Assembly: GCA_030529185.1 (NCBI GenBank)
Contig: JAUMXI010000003.1
Location: 1-57,648, forward strand
DNA from: Flavobacteriaceae bacterium
GTDB taxonomy: Bacteria; Bacteroidota; Bacteroidia; Flavobacteriales; Weeksellaceae
Direction of reading: 5' to 3'
DNA: 57,648 bases
In this document: positions 34,472-42,950 of the stretch, piece after piece
Layout: every line of letters begins with the position of its first letter
Position numbering within the stretch: the stretch's first letter is position 1
Notes under the pieces: model-generated
What the model saw: the letters and a program-made list of their open reading frames with translations, nothing else
Told to the model about the DNA's origin: nothing
Database searches by the model: none
Program-made: the position numbers and the translations under genes

Positions 34472-37400
34472 ATGTATCTTATTTTTGACACAGAAACTAC
34501 GGGACTTCCGAGAAGTTTTAACGCTCCTTTATCTGATTCGGAGAACTGGCCAAGAATGGTGCAAATCGCTTGGCAGTTGCACGATGAAGATGGAAATTTA
34601 ATAGAAAATCAGGATTATATCATCAAACCAGAGGGCTATGATATTCCATTTAATGCGACCAGAATTCACGGAATTACTACGCAAATGGCTCAGGAGCAAG
34701 GTCGTGATTTGCAGGAAGTTTTGGAGGAGTTTCACGAAGTGTTGAAAAAAACAAAGGTCGTTGCTGGGCATAATATTGAGTTTGATTATAAAATCGTGGG
34801 AGCGGAGTTCTTTCGTAAAGAGCTGGAAAACCCTTTGGAGAAAATGCCTTCGGCGGATACAATGGAACTCGGAACTGAATATTGTAAATTAGGAGGCGGG
34901 AAAAATGGCAAGTATAAATCGCCAAAATTAGAGGAGCTTTACGAGAAACTTTATGGCAAAAAATTTGATGAAGCCCACAATGCCGCTGCCGATGTAAATG
35001 CCACAGCACAAGTCTTTTTTGAGATGATGCGTATCGGCATTATCCCAGCTGAAAACTTGAAAATATCGGAGGAGCAACTCAAAAATTACCAAACGAAAAA
35101 TCCCAATCCTATTAAACCTTTTGCGATTGTCATCAGAAGGCAAGTAGGGGCTTTTAACAAAAAGAAAAAAACGGTAGATTTCGGCGATACCGATGATATA
35201 GAAATTGGCGATTATTTCAATTTTCACAACCATAGTATTTTCTCGGCATTACAAGCAACTTCTTCTATTAATGATTTGATAGACAGAGCAAAATTGGATA
35301 ATTTCCCTGCGGTGGGAATGGTAGATTTAGGAAACTTAATGGGAGCTTTTAAGTTCATTTCCGAAGTAGAAAAATACAATTCTGGAATAAAAAAAGCACA
35401 TCAAGAATTCTTAAAACGAAAAGAAGAATCCGAAGCAGAGGGTTTAGAATTTACTGAAAATGAACCAGAACAAAAAGAGATAACTCCTGTTTTGGGCTGT
35501 GAATTTTACATTTCCGACCGACCAGAACAAAAGCAATTCACCAAAGATGACCCCGACCGCCGAACCCATATGGTGCTTTTGGCGAAGAATTTTAATGGAT
35601 ATAGAAATTTGGCTAAATTGTCAAGTTTGGGGTATATCAATGGGTTTTATTTCGGAGTTCCAAGGGTTTCCCGAAAGATGATAGCAGAATATAAACAAGA
35701 TTTAATTGCTGTAACATCAGGTATTTATGGAGATATTCCCGATGCGATTTTAAATTTCGGAGAGCAAAAAGGTGAGGAAATTTTCCAATGGTGGAAGGAG
35801 GAATTTGGAGAGGATTTTTATGTTCAAATTCAAAACCACAATTTGCCGGAAGAAGAATATGTGAATGAAATCTTGCTGAAATTAGCTGATAAATACAGCG
35901 TGAAAATTTTAGCCCAAAATGAAACTTTTTATACTGAAAAATCCGATGCCAATATTCAGGATATTGTATCTTGCATTAAAGATGGAGAAAAAGTAGCAAC
36001 CCCTGTGGGCAAAGGTTTTGGAAAGAGAAGAGGGCTTAATTCTTCCGAGTTTTACATTAAAAATGCAGAGGAAATCAAGCAGAATTTTCGCCAATATCCA
36101 GACGCTTTTGAGGCTTATACGGAGTTGCTTCAAAAGTTTGAACCTTATACTTTAAAACGAGATGTTTTGCTTCCAAAATTTGACATTCCAGAGGAGTTTC
36201 AAAGTGCGGAAGATTTGGAAGATGGCGGAAAACGAGGCGAAAATGCTTACCTGAGACATTTGACCTACGAGGGAGCAAAGAAAAAATATGCTGAAATCAC
36301 CCCAGAAATAGAGGAACGCCTTGATTTTGAGTTAGAAACCATTGCAAGAACGGGCTACCCTGGGTATTTCCTTATTGTGCAAGATTTTTGCAACGAAGCG
36401 AAGAAAATGGGCGTTTCGGTAGGACCTGGGCGTGGTTCGGCGGCGGGTTCGGCGGTGGCGTATTGTATTGGAATTACAAATGTTGATCCGATAAAATACG
36501 ACCTCCTTTTTGAGCGTTTTCTCAATCCAGAGCGTATCTCAATGCCTGATATTGATATAGATTTTGATGATGAAGGGCGAGATAAAATCATCAAGTGGGT
36601 GATTGATAAATATGGGCAAAGCAATGTCGCTCAGATTATTACCTATTCTGTTTTGGGTGGAAAATCAGCGATAAAAGACGCAGGGCGAGTGCTGGATATG
36701 TCTATTCCTGACACGAATAATATTGCGAAATTGGTGCCGTCCGTTCCAGGAATGAACATTGCCAAAGCCTTTTCAAAGTATGATAAATTGAAAGATGAAG
36801 AGAAAGTTTTGGTAGATGAAATGAAATCTATTTTGGAAAACCCCAACGATGAACGATTTGCGGTTTTGGATTCGGCAAAGAAAATGGAAGGTTGTATCCG
36901 AAACACAGGAATTCACGCTTGTGGGGTAATCATCACGCCAGAGGATATTTCCAATTTGGTGCCAATTACCATCGCTGCCAAAGATGCCGATATTTTGGTT
37001 TCTCAATTTGACAACTCGGTGGCGGAAAGTGCAGGACTTTTGAAAATGGATTTCCTTGGTTTGAGGACTTTAACGATTATCAAAGATGCTTTAAAATTGG
37101 TAAAAGAAAGGCACGGCGTGGAGATTAACCCTGATGATATTCCGCTTGATGATGCCAAAACTTATCAACTTTTCAAGGAAGGGCGAACTATTGGCGTTTT
37201 TCAATACGAAAGTCCTGGAATGCAGAAGTATATGCGAGATTTGAAGCCAACTGTTTTTGCTGACCTTATCGCGATGAATGCCCTTTATCGCCCTGGACCA
37301 ATTAAATACATTCCGAATTTCATTAACAGAAAACACGGCGTGGAGGAAATCGTTTATGATTTGCCTGAAACAGAGGAATATTTGAAAGAAACTTACGGAA

Positions 37401-39121
37401 TTACGGTGTATCAAGAGCAGGTAATGTTGCTTTCTCAAAAGTTGGCGAATTTTACCAAAGGTGAAGCCGATACGCTTCGTAAAGCAATGGGAAAGAAGCA
37501 GATAGATGTTTTGAACAAAATGTATCCGAAATTCATTGAAGGAGGGAAGAAAAACAATCTTGACCCAGAAAGATTAGAAAAAATTTGGAACGACTGGAAA
37601 GCCTTTGCAGAGTATGCTTTCAATAAGTCGCATTCTACTTGTTATGCTTTGGTAGCGTATCAAACGGCGTATTTAAAAGCCAATTATCCAGCGGAATATA
37701 TGGCAAGTGTGATGAGTAATAACATTAACAATACTTCTCAAATTACAATGTTTATGGAGGATTGTAAGGCGATGGGCGTAGATGTTTTAGGTCCTGATGT
37801 GAATGAAAGTCAGTATAAATTTTCGGTGAATGAAAAGGGGCAAATTCGTTTCGGTTTGGGAGCGATAAAGGGCATTGGCGAGGGTCCGAGCGAGGCAATT
37901 TACAATGAAAGGAAAAACAACGGAAGATTTAAAAATGTGTATGACCTTTTTGAGCGTGTTACGGCTCCTTATATGAACAAAAAAGTAGGAGAAGGGCTGA
38001 TAATGGCAGGGGCTTTTGATGAACTGGACACTTACCACAGAGCTCAATATTTTGATGCAGATAATGCTGGACGAACCAATTTGGAGAAACTTCTTCGCTA
38101 TGGGCAAAGCTACAAGGAAAATAAAAATTCGGTGGAAAATTCCCTTTTTGCCGAGTTTGCCGATGAAGTTCAGATTGAACAACCGAAAATTTTGCCGTGC
38201 CCAGAGTGGCCGAATATGTTTAAACTCAACAAAGAAAAAGAAATCGTAGGCTTCTATATTTCTGCCCATCCGTTAGATGAATTTAAATATCAGTATCAAT
38301 TCTTGCAGGGAGCATTGAGCCGAAAAAATATTTTAGAAAATAGAAATATAGACCCAGCTGAAACCTCCAAAATAGAGGAAACAAGTGATGAAATTCTTGA
38401 TGATGAAATAGAAGGATTTGATGCTGAAACCGATGAGGAAATAGTAGAGGAAACCAGCAAAACTGCCGAGCCGAAAGGAGCGTTTAATTTCCTCAACCTT
38501 GATGAAGTAGAGGCTTATAAAGCATTGCTTATAAATAATTATAAACCTAGTGAATATAAGAAGACAGATTATTGGAAGGAACAAAGAAATCAGAAAAAAA
38601 ATGGAAAAATAATCACAGTGGCAGGATTTATTTCTAAATATGAAGTATTTGATGGAAAAAAAAGTGGAGAAAAAAATGCAGATTTAGGATTAGAAGATTA
38701 TAAAGGGTCTTATACTTTTCGCTTATGGGATAGTGATTATATGAAATTGAAAGACAAATTAGTAGAAGGAAGATTTGTTATATTAAGAATGCAATTTTCT
38801 CCATATTTTTCAGAAAAAAATAATCAAGTTCAATGTTCTGTTAATATAAATGAAGTCTTGGAACTAAAAGATGCCTTTGAGCAGTTTGCCAAATCTATGA
38901 CGGTGGTTGTGCCAGTACAGGATTTGAGGCAGGAGGATATTGCGTTTTTTAAGGAGCATATTTTGAGTAAAAAAGGCAATCATAAGTTGCATTTTCACCT
39001 TAAAAACCCGCAAGATGACAGCAAAGTAGAGTTGGTTTCGCTTCAACATTCTATTGAGATTAACCACGATATGTTAGGAATTATCAACAAAATGAATAAA
39101 TACGAAGTGTTTTTGAATTAG
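34472..39121 (+). CDS. dnaE: DNA polymerase III alpha subunit with fused N-terminal DEDDh exonuclease
   Basis: Replicative polymerase with built-in proofreading domain. Residues 1-190 are a DnaQ-like exonuclease: ExoI DTET, ExoII GHNIEFDYK, ExoIII HNAAADVNA (His-x4-Asp). The PHP domain (about 245-490) begins with the HNHS pair. The polymerase core shows GPGRGSAAGS near 651, the catalytic aspartates in PDIDIDFDDEGRDK near 690, and later RPGPIKYIP and GKKQIDVLNKMYP. An acidic low-complexity insert (about 1290-1335) precedes an OB fold (about 1375-1480). The length of 1549 exceeds E. coli alpha (1160) because of the fused exonuclease. Several usual PHP metal ligands are replaced. Confidence 0.95.
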   Translation: MYLIFDTETTGLPRSFNAPLSDSENWPRMVQIAWQLHDEDGNLIENQDYIIKPEGYDIPFNATRIHGITTQMAQEQGRDLQEVLEEFHEVLKKTKVVAGHNIEFDYKIVGAEFFRKELENPLEKMPSADTMELGTEYCKLGGGKNGKYKSPKLEELYEKLYGKKFDEAHNAAADVNATAQVFFEMMRIGIIPAENLKISEEQLKNYQTKNPNPIKPFAIVIRRQVGAFNKKKKTVDFGDTDDIEIGDYFNFHNHSIFSALQATSSINDLIDRAKLDNFPAVGMVDLGNLMGAFKFISEVEKYNSGIKKAHQEFLKRKEESEAEGLEFTENEPEQKEITPVLGCEFYISDRPEQKQFTKDDPDRRTHMVLLAKNFNGYRNLAKLSSLGYINGFYFGVPRVSRKMIAEYKQDLIAVTSGIYGDIPDAILNFGEQKGEEIFQWWKEEFGEDFYVQIQNHNLPEEEYVNEILLKLADKYSVKILAQNETFYTEKSDANIQDIVSCIKDGEKVATPVGKGFGKRRGLNSSEFYIKNAEEIKQNFRQYPDAFEAYTELLQKFEPYTLKRDVLLPKFDIPEEFQSAEDLEDGGKRGENAYLRHLTYEGAKKKYAEITPEIEERLDFELETIARTGYPGYFLIVQDFCNEAKKMGVSVGPGRGSAAGSAVAYCIGITNVDPIKYDLLFERFLNPERISMPDIDIDFDDEGRDKIIKWVIDKYGQSNVAQIITYSVLGGKSAIKDAGRVLDMSIPDTNNIAKLVPSVPGMNIAKAFSKYDKLKDEEKVLVDEMKSILENPNDERFAVLDSAKKMEGCIRNTGIHACGVIITPEDISNLVPITIAAKDADILVSQFDNSVAESAGLLKMDFLGLRTLTIIKDALKLVKERHGVEINPDDIPLDDAKTYQLFKEGRTIGVFQYESPGMQKYMRDLKPTVFADLIAMNALYRPGPIKYIPNFINRKHGVEEIVYDLPETEEYLKETYGITVYQEQVMLLSQKLANFTKGEADTLRKAMGKKQIDVLNKMYPKFIEGGKKNNLDPERLEKIWNDWKAFAEYAFNKSHSTCYALVAYQTAYLKANYPAEYMASVMSNNINNTSQITMFMEDCKAMGVDVLGPDVNESQYKFSVNEKGQIRFGLGAIKGIGEGPSEAIYNERKNNGRFKNVYDLFERVTAPYMNKKVGEGLIMAGAFDELDTYHRAQYFDADNAGRTNLEKLLRYGQSYKENKNSVENSLFAEFADEVQIEQPKILPCPEWPNMFKLNKEKEIVGFYISAHPLDEFKYQYQFLQGALSRKNILENRNIDPAETSKIEETSDEILDDEIEGFDAETDEEIVEETSKTAEPKGAFNFLNLDEVEAYKALLINNYKPSEYKKTDYWKEQRNQKKNGKIITVAGFISKYEVFDGKKSGEKNADLGLEDYKGSYTFRLWDSDYMKLKDKLVEGRFVILRMQFSPYFSEKNNQVQCSVNINEVLELKDAFEQFAKSMTVVVPVQDLRQEDIAFFKEHILSKKGNHKLHFHLKNPQDDSKVELVSLQHSIEINHDMLGIINKMNKYEVFLN

Positions 39122-39176
39122 AAGAGGAGGGGGATGTAATAAATTTTCTGCATTTTTGTATTGTTAAATTTAGGAA

Positions 39177-40031
39177 ATGAAATATTTTTTTTCACTTTTA
39201 TGCTGTGTTCATTTTATGTTTTCTCAAACTTTATCATCAAGTTTGGATAAAAATACGATTGAACTGGGGGAAACTCTGACGATGAAAATCAATATTCGGA
39301 ATTTACAGGGTAAAAAAGTAGTTGCCTTACCATCAAAAGAGCTACTCCCATTTTTTTCGGAAGAAACGAGAGATGAAATCGCTCAAAATACCGAGCAATA
39401 CAGCCGAATAATTGAATTTAGCATTTTTGATGAGGGCAAGTTTTTTATCCCCGCTTTGGAGTTTAAAGTTGGTGATTCTATTTTAAAAAGTATTCCTTAC
39501 GAAATAGAGGTGAAAAATTCTGCTCAGCCCAATGATGAGATTAATGATATAATGCCTATTCAAGAAATAGACTTGAATTTTTTGGATTATTTTGAGCTTT
39601 ATAAAAGCTATATCTTGTTGATTTTGTTTGTTTTGATATTAGGTGTAGCTATTGTGTTTTTTAAGAAAAAAAGGAATTTTACTACAAGCTTAAAACTGAA
39701 AAACCCTAATGAAAAATCCATTTCGGCTTTACAAATTTTAAAACAGAAAAATTATATAGAAAATTCGGAATTTCGTTTGTTTTATGTTGAATTTTTAGAA
39801 ATTATCCGAAGTTTTTTAAACGAAAAATACCAGATACCTGCTCATATTTTATTAACCGATGATTTGATGGAAAATCTTAAAGAAAACTCTCAGATTTCAC
39901 CTGAAAATAAGCAAATGTTGGCAGATGTTTTCATGCGAGGAGACTGGGCAAAATTCGCTAAAATGACTCCAAGCAAAGAGATTGCCGAAGCAGATTTTTA
40001 TAAAATTATCAATTGGATAAAAGCTAATTAA
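39177..40031 (+). CDS. Bat-operon membrane protein with N-terminal extracytoplasmic domain
   Basis: The 284-residue protein has a signal peptide (cleavage after FSQ near residue 17) and a beta-rich extracytoplasmic domain up to about 135. One membrane helix follows (YILLILFVLILGVAIVFF, about 146-163), then a cytoplasmic helical domain. This layout and its position 10 nt before a BatA-type VWA gene match the unnamed gene usually found just upstream of batA in Bacteroidota Bat (aerotolerance) operons (DUF4381/BatD-like). No conserved catalytic residues are seen, so a scaffold or partner role is most likely. A CATTTTTG near-promoter lies at 39151-39158. Confidence 0.7.
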   Translation: MKYFFSLLCCVHFMFSQTLSSSLDKNTIELGETLTMKINIRNLQGKKVVALPSKELLPFFSEETRDEIAQNTEQYSRIIEFSIFDEGKFFIPALEFKVGDSILKSIPYEIEVKNSAQPNDEINDIMPIQEIDLNFLDYFELYKSYILLILFVLILGVAIVFFKKKRNFTTSLKLKNPNEKSISALQILKQKNYIENSEFRLFYVEFLEIIRSFLNEKYQIPAHILLTDDLMENLKENSQISPENKQMLADVFMRGDWAKFAKMTPSKEIAEADFYKIINWIKAN

Positions 40032-40041
40032 CTCATTTTAA

Positions 40042-41022
40042 ATGCCAAATTTTGAATTTCATAGTCCTTTGTTTTTAATTCTTTTTTTGTTTTTTATTCC
40101 ACTGATTTTTAGGGATTTAAAAAAGAAAAAAAGAAAATCCATTCCTGTTCCTTCCATTGAGGGAATGAAGGCGTCAAAAGTTTATCGCGGAGTTGATTTC
40201 TTTCTTAAAATTAGCAAATATTTTATTCTTTTTCTGCTGATTATTGCTATGGCAAGACCGAGAACTTATATTTCTAAAAATCTCAATGAGGAAGGGATTG
40301 ATATTGTGCTTTCGGTGGATATTTCTTTGAGTATGTTGGCAAGAGATTTTGAACCCGATCGACTTTCAGCGCTGAAAAACCTTTCGCAAGAATTTGTCAA
40401 TCAAAGAGAAAATGATAGAATAGGACTGGTTATTTACGCAGGAGAAGCCTTTATGAAAGTGCCTTTGACCAGCGACCACCAAGTAGTTTCCGATGAAATT
40501 CACGAGATGCAACCCGGTGATGTTCAGCACGGTACGGCAATCGGTGAAGGTTTGGCAGTCGCTACCAAACACCTTATCCATAGCAAAGCGAAAAGCAAAA
40601 TCATTATTTTAATGACAGACGGTGTGAATACTCTGCAAAATGCCATTAATCCAGAAGAAGCAGTATTATTGGCTCGGAATAATAATATTAAAGTTTATAC
40701 TATTGGAATTGGAACTAATGGCTATGCGGAATCTCCTGCCATCACGCCTTTTGGGGATATTATTTTTGTTCCTCAACAAGTAGAAATTGATGAAGAAACT
40801 TTAAGCCATATTGCAAAAGCTACTGGGGGAAAATATTTTAGGGCAACTTCTAACGATGGTTTAGAGCAGATATATCAAGAAATCAACCAATTAGAAAAAA
40901 GTGAAGTTAAAACAAAAAAAATATTTGAATATAAAGAATATTTCCGAATGCTCCTTTGGTGGGCATTGATTTTACTTCTCCTTGATGCTGTTTTAAGATG
41001 GTGGATTTTCAAGAAAATTTAA
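40042..41022 (+). CDS. VWA domain protein, BatA-like
   Basis: Membrane protein of the Bat (Bacteroides aerotolerance) family. Two N-terminal hydrophobic segments (about 7-25 and 53-70) flank a basic loop. The von Willebrand A domain (about 85-270) has a complete MIDAS site: DISLS near residue 93, Thr in VPLTSDH and the Asp of MTDGVN. A C-terminal helix (MLLWWALILLLLDAVL) closes the protein. Length of 326 is typical of BatA. In most flavobacteria batB, batC and batD follow; here a terminator follows instead. Confidence 0.87.
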   Translation: MPNFEFHSPLFLILFLFFIPLIFRDLKKKKRKSIPVPSIEGMKASKVYRGVDFFLKISKYFILFLLIIAMARPRTYISKNLNEEGIDIVLSVDISLSMLARDFEPDRLSALKNLSQEFVNQRENDRIGLVIYAGEAFMKVPLTSDHQVVSDEIHEMQPGDVQHGTAIGEGLAVATKHLIHSKAKSKIIILMTDGVNTLQNAINPEEAVLLARNNNIKVYTIGIGTNGYAESPAITPFGDIIFVPQQVEIDEETLSHIAKATGGKYFRATSNDGLEQIYQEINQLEKSEVKTKKIFEYKEYFRMLLWWALILLLLDAVLRWWIFKKI

Positions 41023-41028
41023 ATCAAC

Positions 41029-41060
41029 AAAAAAGGCCTCAAATTATGAAGCCTTTTTTT
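41029..41060. terminator. Terminator between the batA-like gene and the nucleoside phosphorylase
   Basis: AAAAAAGGCCTCA (41029-41041) pairs with TGAAGCCTTTTTT (41047-41059) with one mismatch. The run of T on one side and A on the other suits both convergent genes. Confidence 0.82.
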
Positions 41061-41062
41061 AT

Positions 41063-41881
41063 TTATGCTTGGTATTCTTTTACCAGTCCTTTTACTATTT
41101 TAATTACATTTGGCATTGCGTTATCGGCAGCTTTTAGAACTTCTTCGTGAGAGACAGCAAAAGCGATTTCTGGACCTCCCAAATCTGTAATAATAGAAAT
41201 ACAGAAGCAGTTCATTCCCATATGTTTAGCGACGATAACTTCTGGCACGGTGCTCATTCCTACGGCATCACCACCGATATAGCGGATAAGTCCGTATTCA
41301 GCGGGAGTTTCAAAAGTAGGTCCTTGGAGAGCCACATAGACGCCTTTATGCACTTTTATTCCGTTTCTTTCAGCGACATTTTCAGCGATTTCAATCATTT
41401 TTCTATTGTATGGTTCGGACATATCTACAAAGCGAGGTCCTAATTCATCAATATTTTTTCCTCTCAGTGGGTGCTCTGGCATCATATTGATATGGTCTTT
41501 TACGATCATTACATCAGCTACTTTAAAATCAGGATTTACCCCACCAGAGGCATTGGAAAGAAGTAGGTTTTTAATTCCTAAAAGATGAAAAACACGGAAT
41601 GGGAAAGTGACAGTTTCCATAGAATGTCCTTCGTAGTAGTGGAATCTACCGCTCATCATCAAGACTTTTTTGCCTTCCAAGATTCCGTAAATTAATTTTC
41701 CTGTATGTCCTGCCACGGTAGTTTGCGGAAAGTTTGGAATATCTTGATAATCAAAGGTATGAATGGCTTCTACCTCGTCTTTTAGTTTTCCTAAACCAGA
41801 GCCTAAAACAATGGCGAAATCTGGTGTATCTTGAATTACTTCTTGGATAAATTGTGCTGTTTCTTTAATTTTTTCTAACAT
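41063..41881 (-). CDS. Purine-nucleoside phosphorylase (trimeric, family 2)
   Basis: Splits inosine and guanosine with phosphate. Family hallmarks are VLGSGLGKL near residue 26, TVAGHTGKLIYG, GRFHYYEGH, LLLSNASGGV, QGPTFETPAEYG and GGDAVGMSTVPEVIVAKH. Length is 272. The N-terminus overlaps the 3' end of lpxK by 17 nt in a different frame, so translation may be coupled. I leave the symbol open (punA/xapA-type). Confidence 0.94.
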   Translation of the reverse strand: MLEKIKETAQFIQEVIQDTPDFAIVLGSGLGKLKDEVEAIHTFDYQDIPNFPQTTVAGHTGKLIYGILEGKKVLMMSGRFHYYEGHSMETVTFPFRVFHLLGIKNLLLSNASGGVNPDFKVADVMIVKDHINMMPEHPLRGKNIDELGPRFVDMSEPYNRKMIEIAENVAERNGIKVHKGVYVALQGPTFETPAEYGLIRYIGGDAVGMSTVPEVIVAKHMGMNCFCISIITDLGGPEIAFAVSHEEVLKAADNAMPNVIKIVKGLVKEYQA

Positions 41882-42896
41882 AATCTAATATTATTTGATT
41901 AAATACCTCTTTATTTTCTAAATCTATATTGATAGGCCAATAGAATAATTTGTCGCTAAAATAATCAAATCCCATTAACCTTGCAAAATCTTTTTCTGTG
42001 GTAAGAATGATTTTATATTGACCTAATTTTCTGTATTCTTCGGCTATTTTTTTGACATCTTGAGCATCAAAATTGTGGTGGTCTTTATAGCTTAAATGTT
42101 TTATTTTTCCTTTGGAAATGTGTTTTGATAATTCTTGTAGCATAGGAGCTGGGTTGGCAATCCCTGTAAGGAGAAGGACATCATAGTAAATCAAATTTTC
42201 TATTGGAAGTTTTTTAGATTTTGAAAGCAAGAAGCCTTCGTAATTAATGTATGAAAAGAAAATTTTTTGATAATGTTTTGGTTTGATTTTATCGATGTAT
42301 TTTTGTCTTACTTCTTGGGATAAATTTTCGGGACATTTGGTAATGATAATGATATTAGCCCTTTTCGCCCCTCTGCGAGATTCCCTTAAATCCCCAGCGG
42401 GAAGTAAAAAATCTTGAAAATAAGGTGCGTTAAAATCAGTAAGTAAAATATTAAGACCAGCCTTTATTGCCCTGTGCTGATAGCTATCATCTAAAATCAA
42501 AACTCTCAAATCCATATCAGTAATGAGTTTTTTTGCTCCAAAGACACGATTTTCACATACACCGATAACGAATTTATTTTTAAACCTTTGAAAAAGCTGT
42601 ATTGCTTCATCGCCTACCATAAGGTGATTGCTATCGTAATTTACTACATAATAGCCTTTGGTTTTTCGTCCATATCCACGAGAAAGCACTCCTGTTCTTC
42701 CATATTCAGATAAGAGTTCTGCTAAATACATTACCAAAGGAGATTTTCCTGAACCTCCCACGGATAAATTCCCCACTCCAATAATAGGGGTTCTAAATCT
42801 TGTGGATTTTAAAATTCCCCAATCATACATTCTATTTCGTAATGCAGTTATCAAATGATATACCAACGAAAAAGGATATAAATACCATCTCTTCAT
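41865..42896 (-). CDS. lpxK: Tetraacyldisaccharide 4'-kinase
   Basis: Adds the 4'-phosphate in lipid A synthesis at the inner membrane. The N-terminus MKRWYLYPFSLVYHLITALRNRMYD is hydrophobic and amphipathic as in LpxK. The P-loop is VGNLSVGGSGKSP (about residues 41-53), followed by LSRGYGRKTKG, GDEAIQL and LDDSYQHRAI. The open frame runs 3 codons further upstream to a TTG at 42905, but the ATG at 42896 gives the family start. A promoter box ends six bases before it. Length is 343. Part of a set with kdsA elsewhere in the window. Confidence 0.94.
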   Translation of the reverse strand: MKRWYLYPFSLVYHLITALRNRMYDWGILKSTRFRTPIIGVGNLSVGGSGKSPLVMYLAELLSEYGRTGVLSRGYGRKTKGYYVVNYDSNHLMVGDEAIQLFQRFKNKFVIGVCENRVFGAKKLITDMDLRVLILDDSYQHRAIKAGLNILLTDFNAPYFQDFLLPAGDLRESRRGAKRANIIIITKCPENLSQEVRQKYIDKIKPKHYQKIFFSYINYEGFLLSKSKKLPIENLIYYDVLLLTGIANPAPMLQELSKHISKGKIKHLSYKDHHNFDAQDVKKIAEEYRKLGQYKIILTTEKDFARLMGFDYFSDKLFYWPINIDLENKEVFNQIILDYVRKN

Positions 42897-42902
42897 AGAG
42901 TG

Positions 42903-42910
42903 CAAAAATA
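42903..42910 (-). promoter_or_regulatory. Promoter -7 box abutting lpxK
   Basis: TATTTTTG on the minus strand (42910-42903) followed by six bases and then the ATG (42896-42894). Confidence 0.45.
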
Positions 42911-42950
42911 CATATTTAGTTAGGATTTTATAGAATAAATATTTTGAAAT

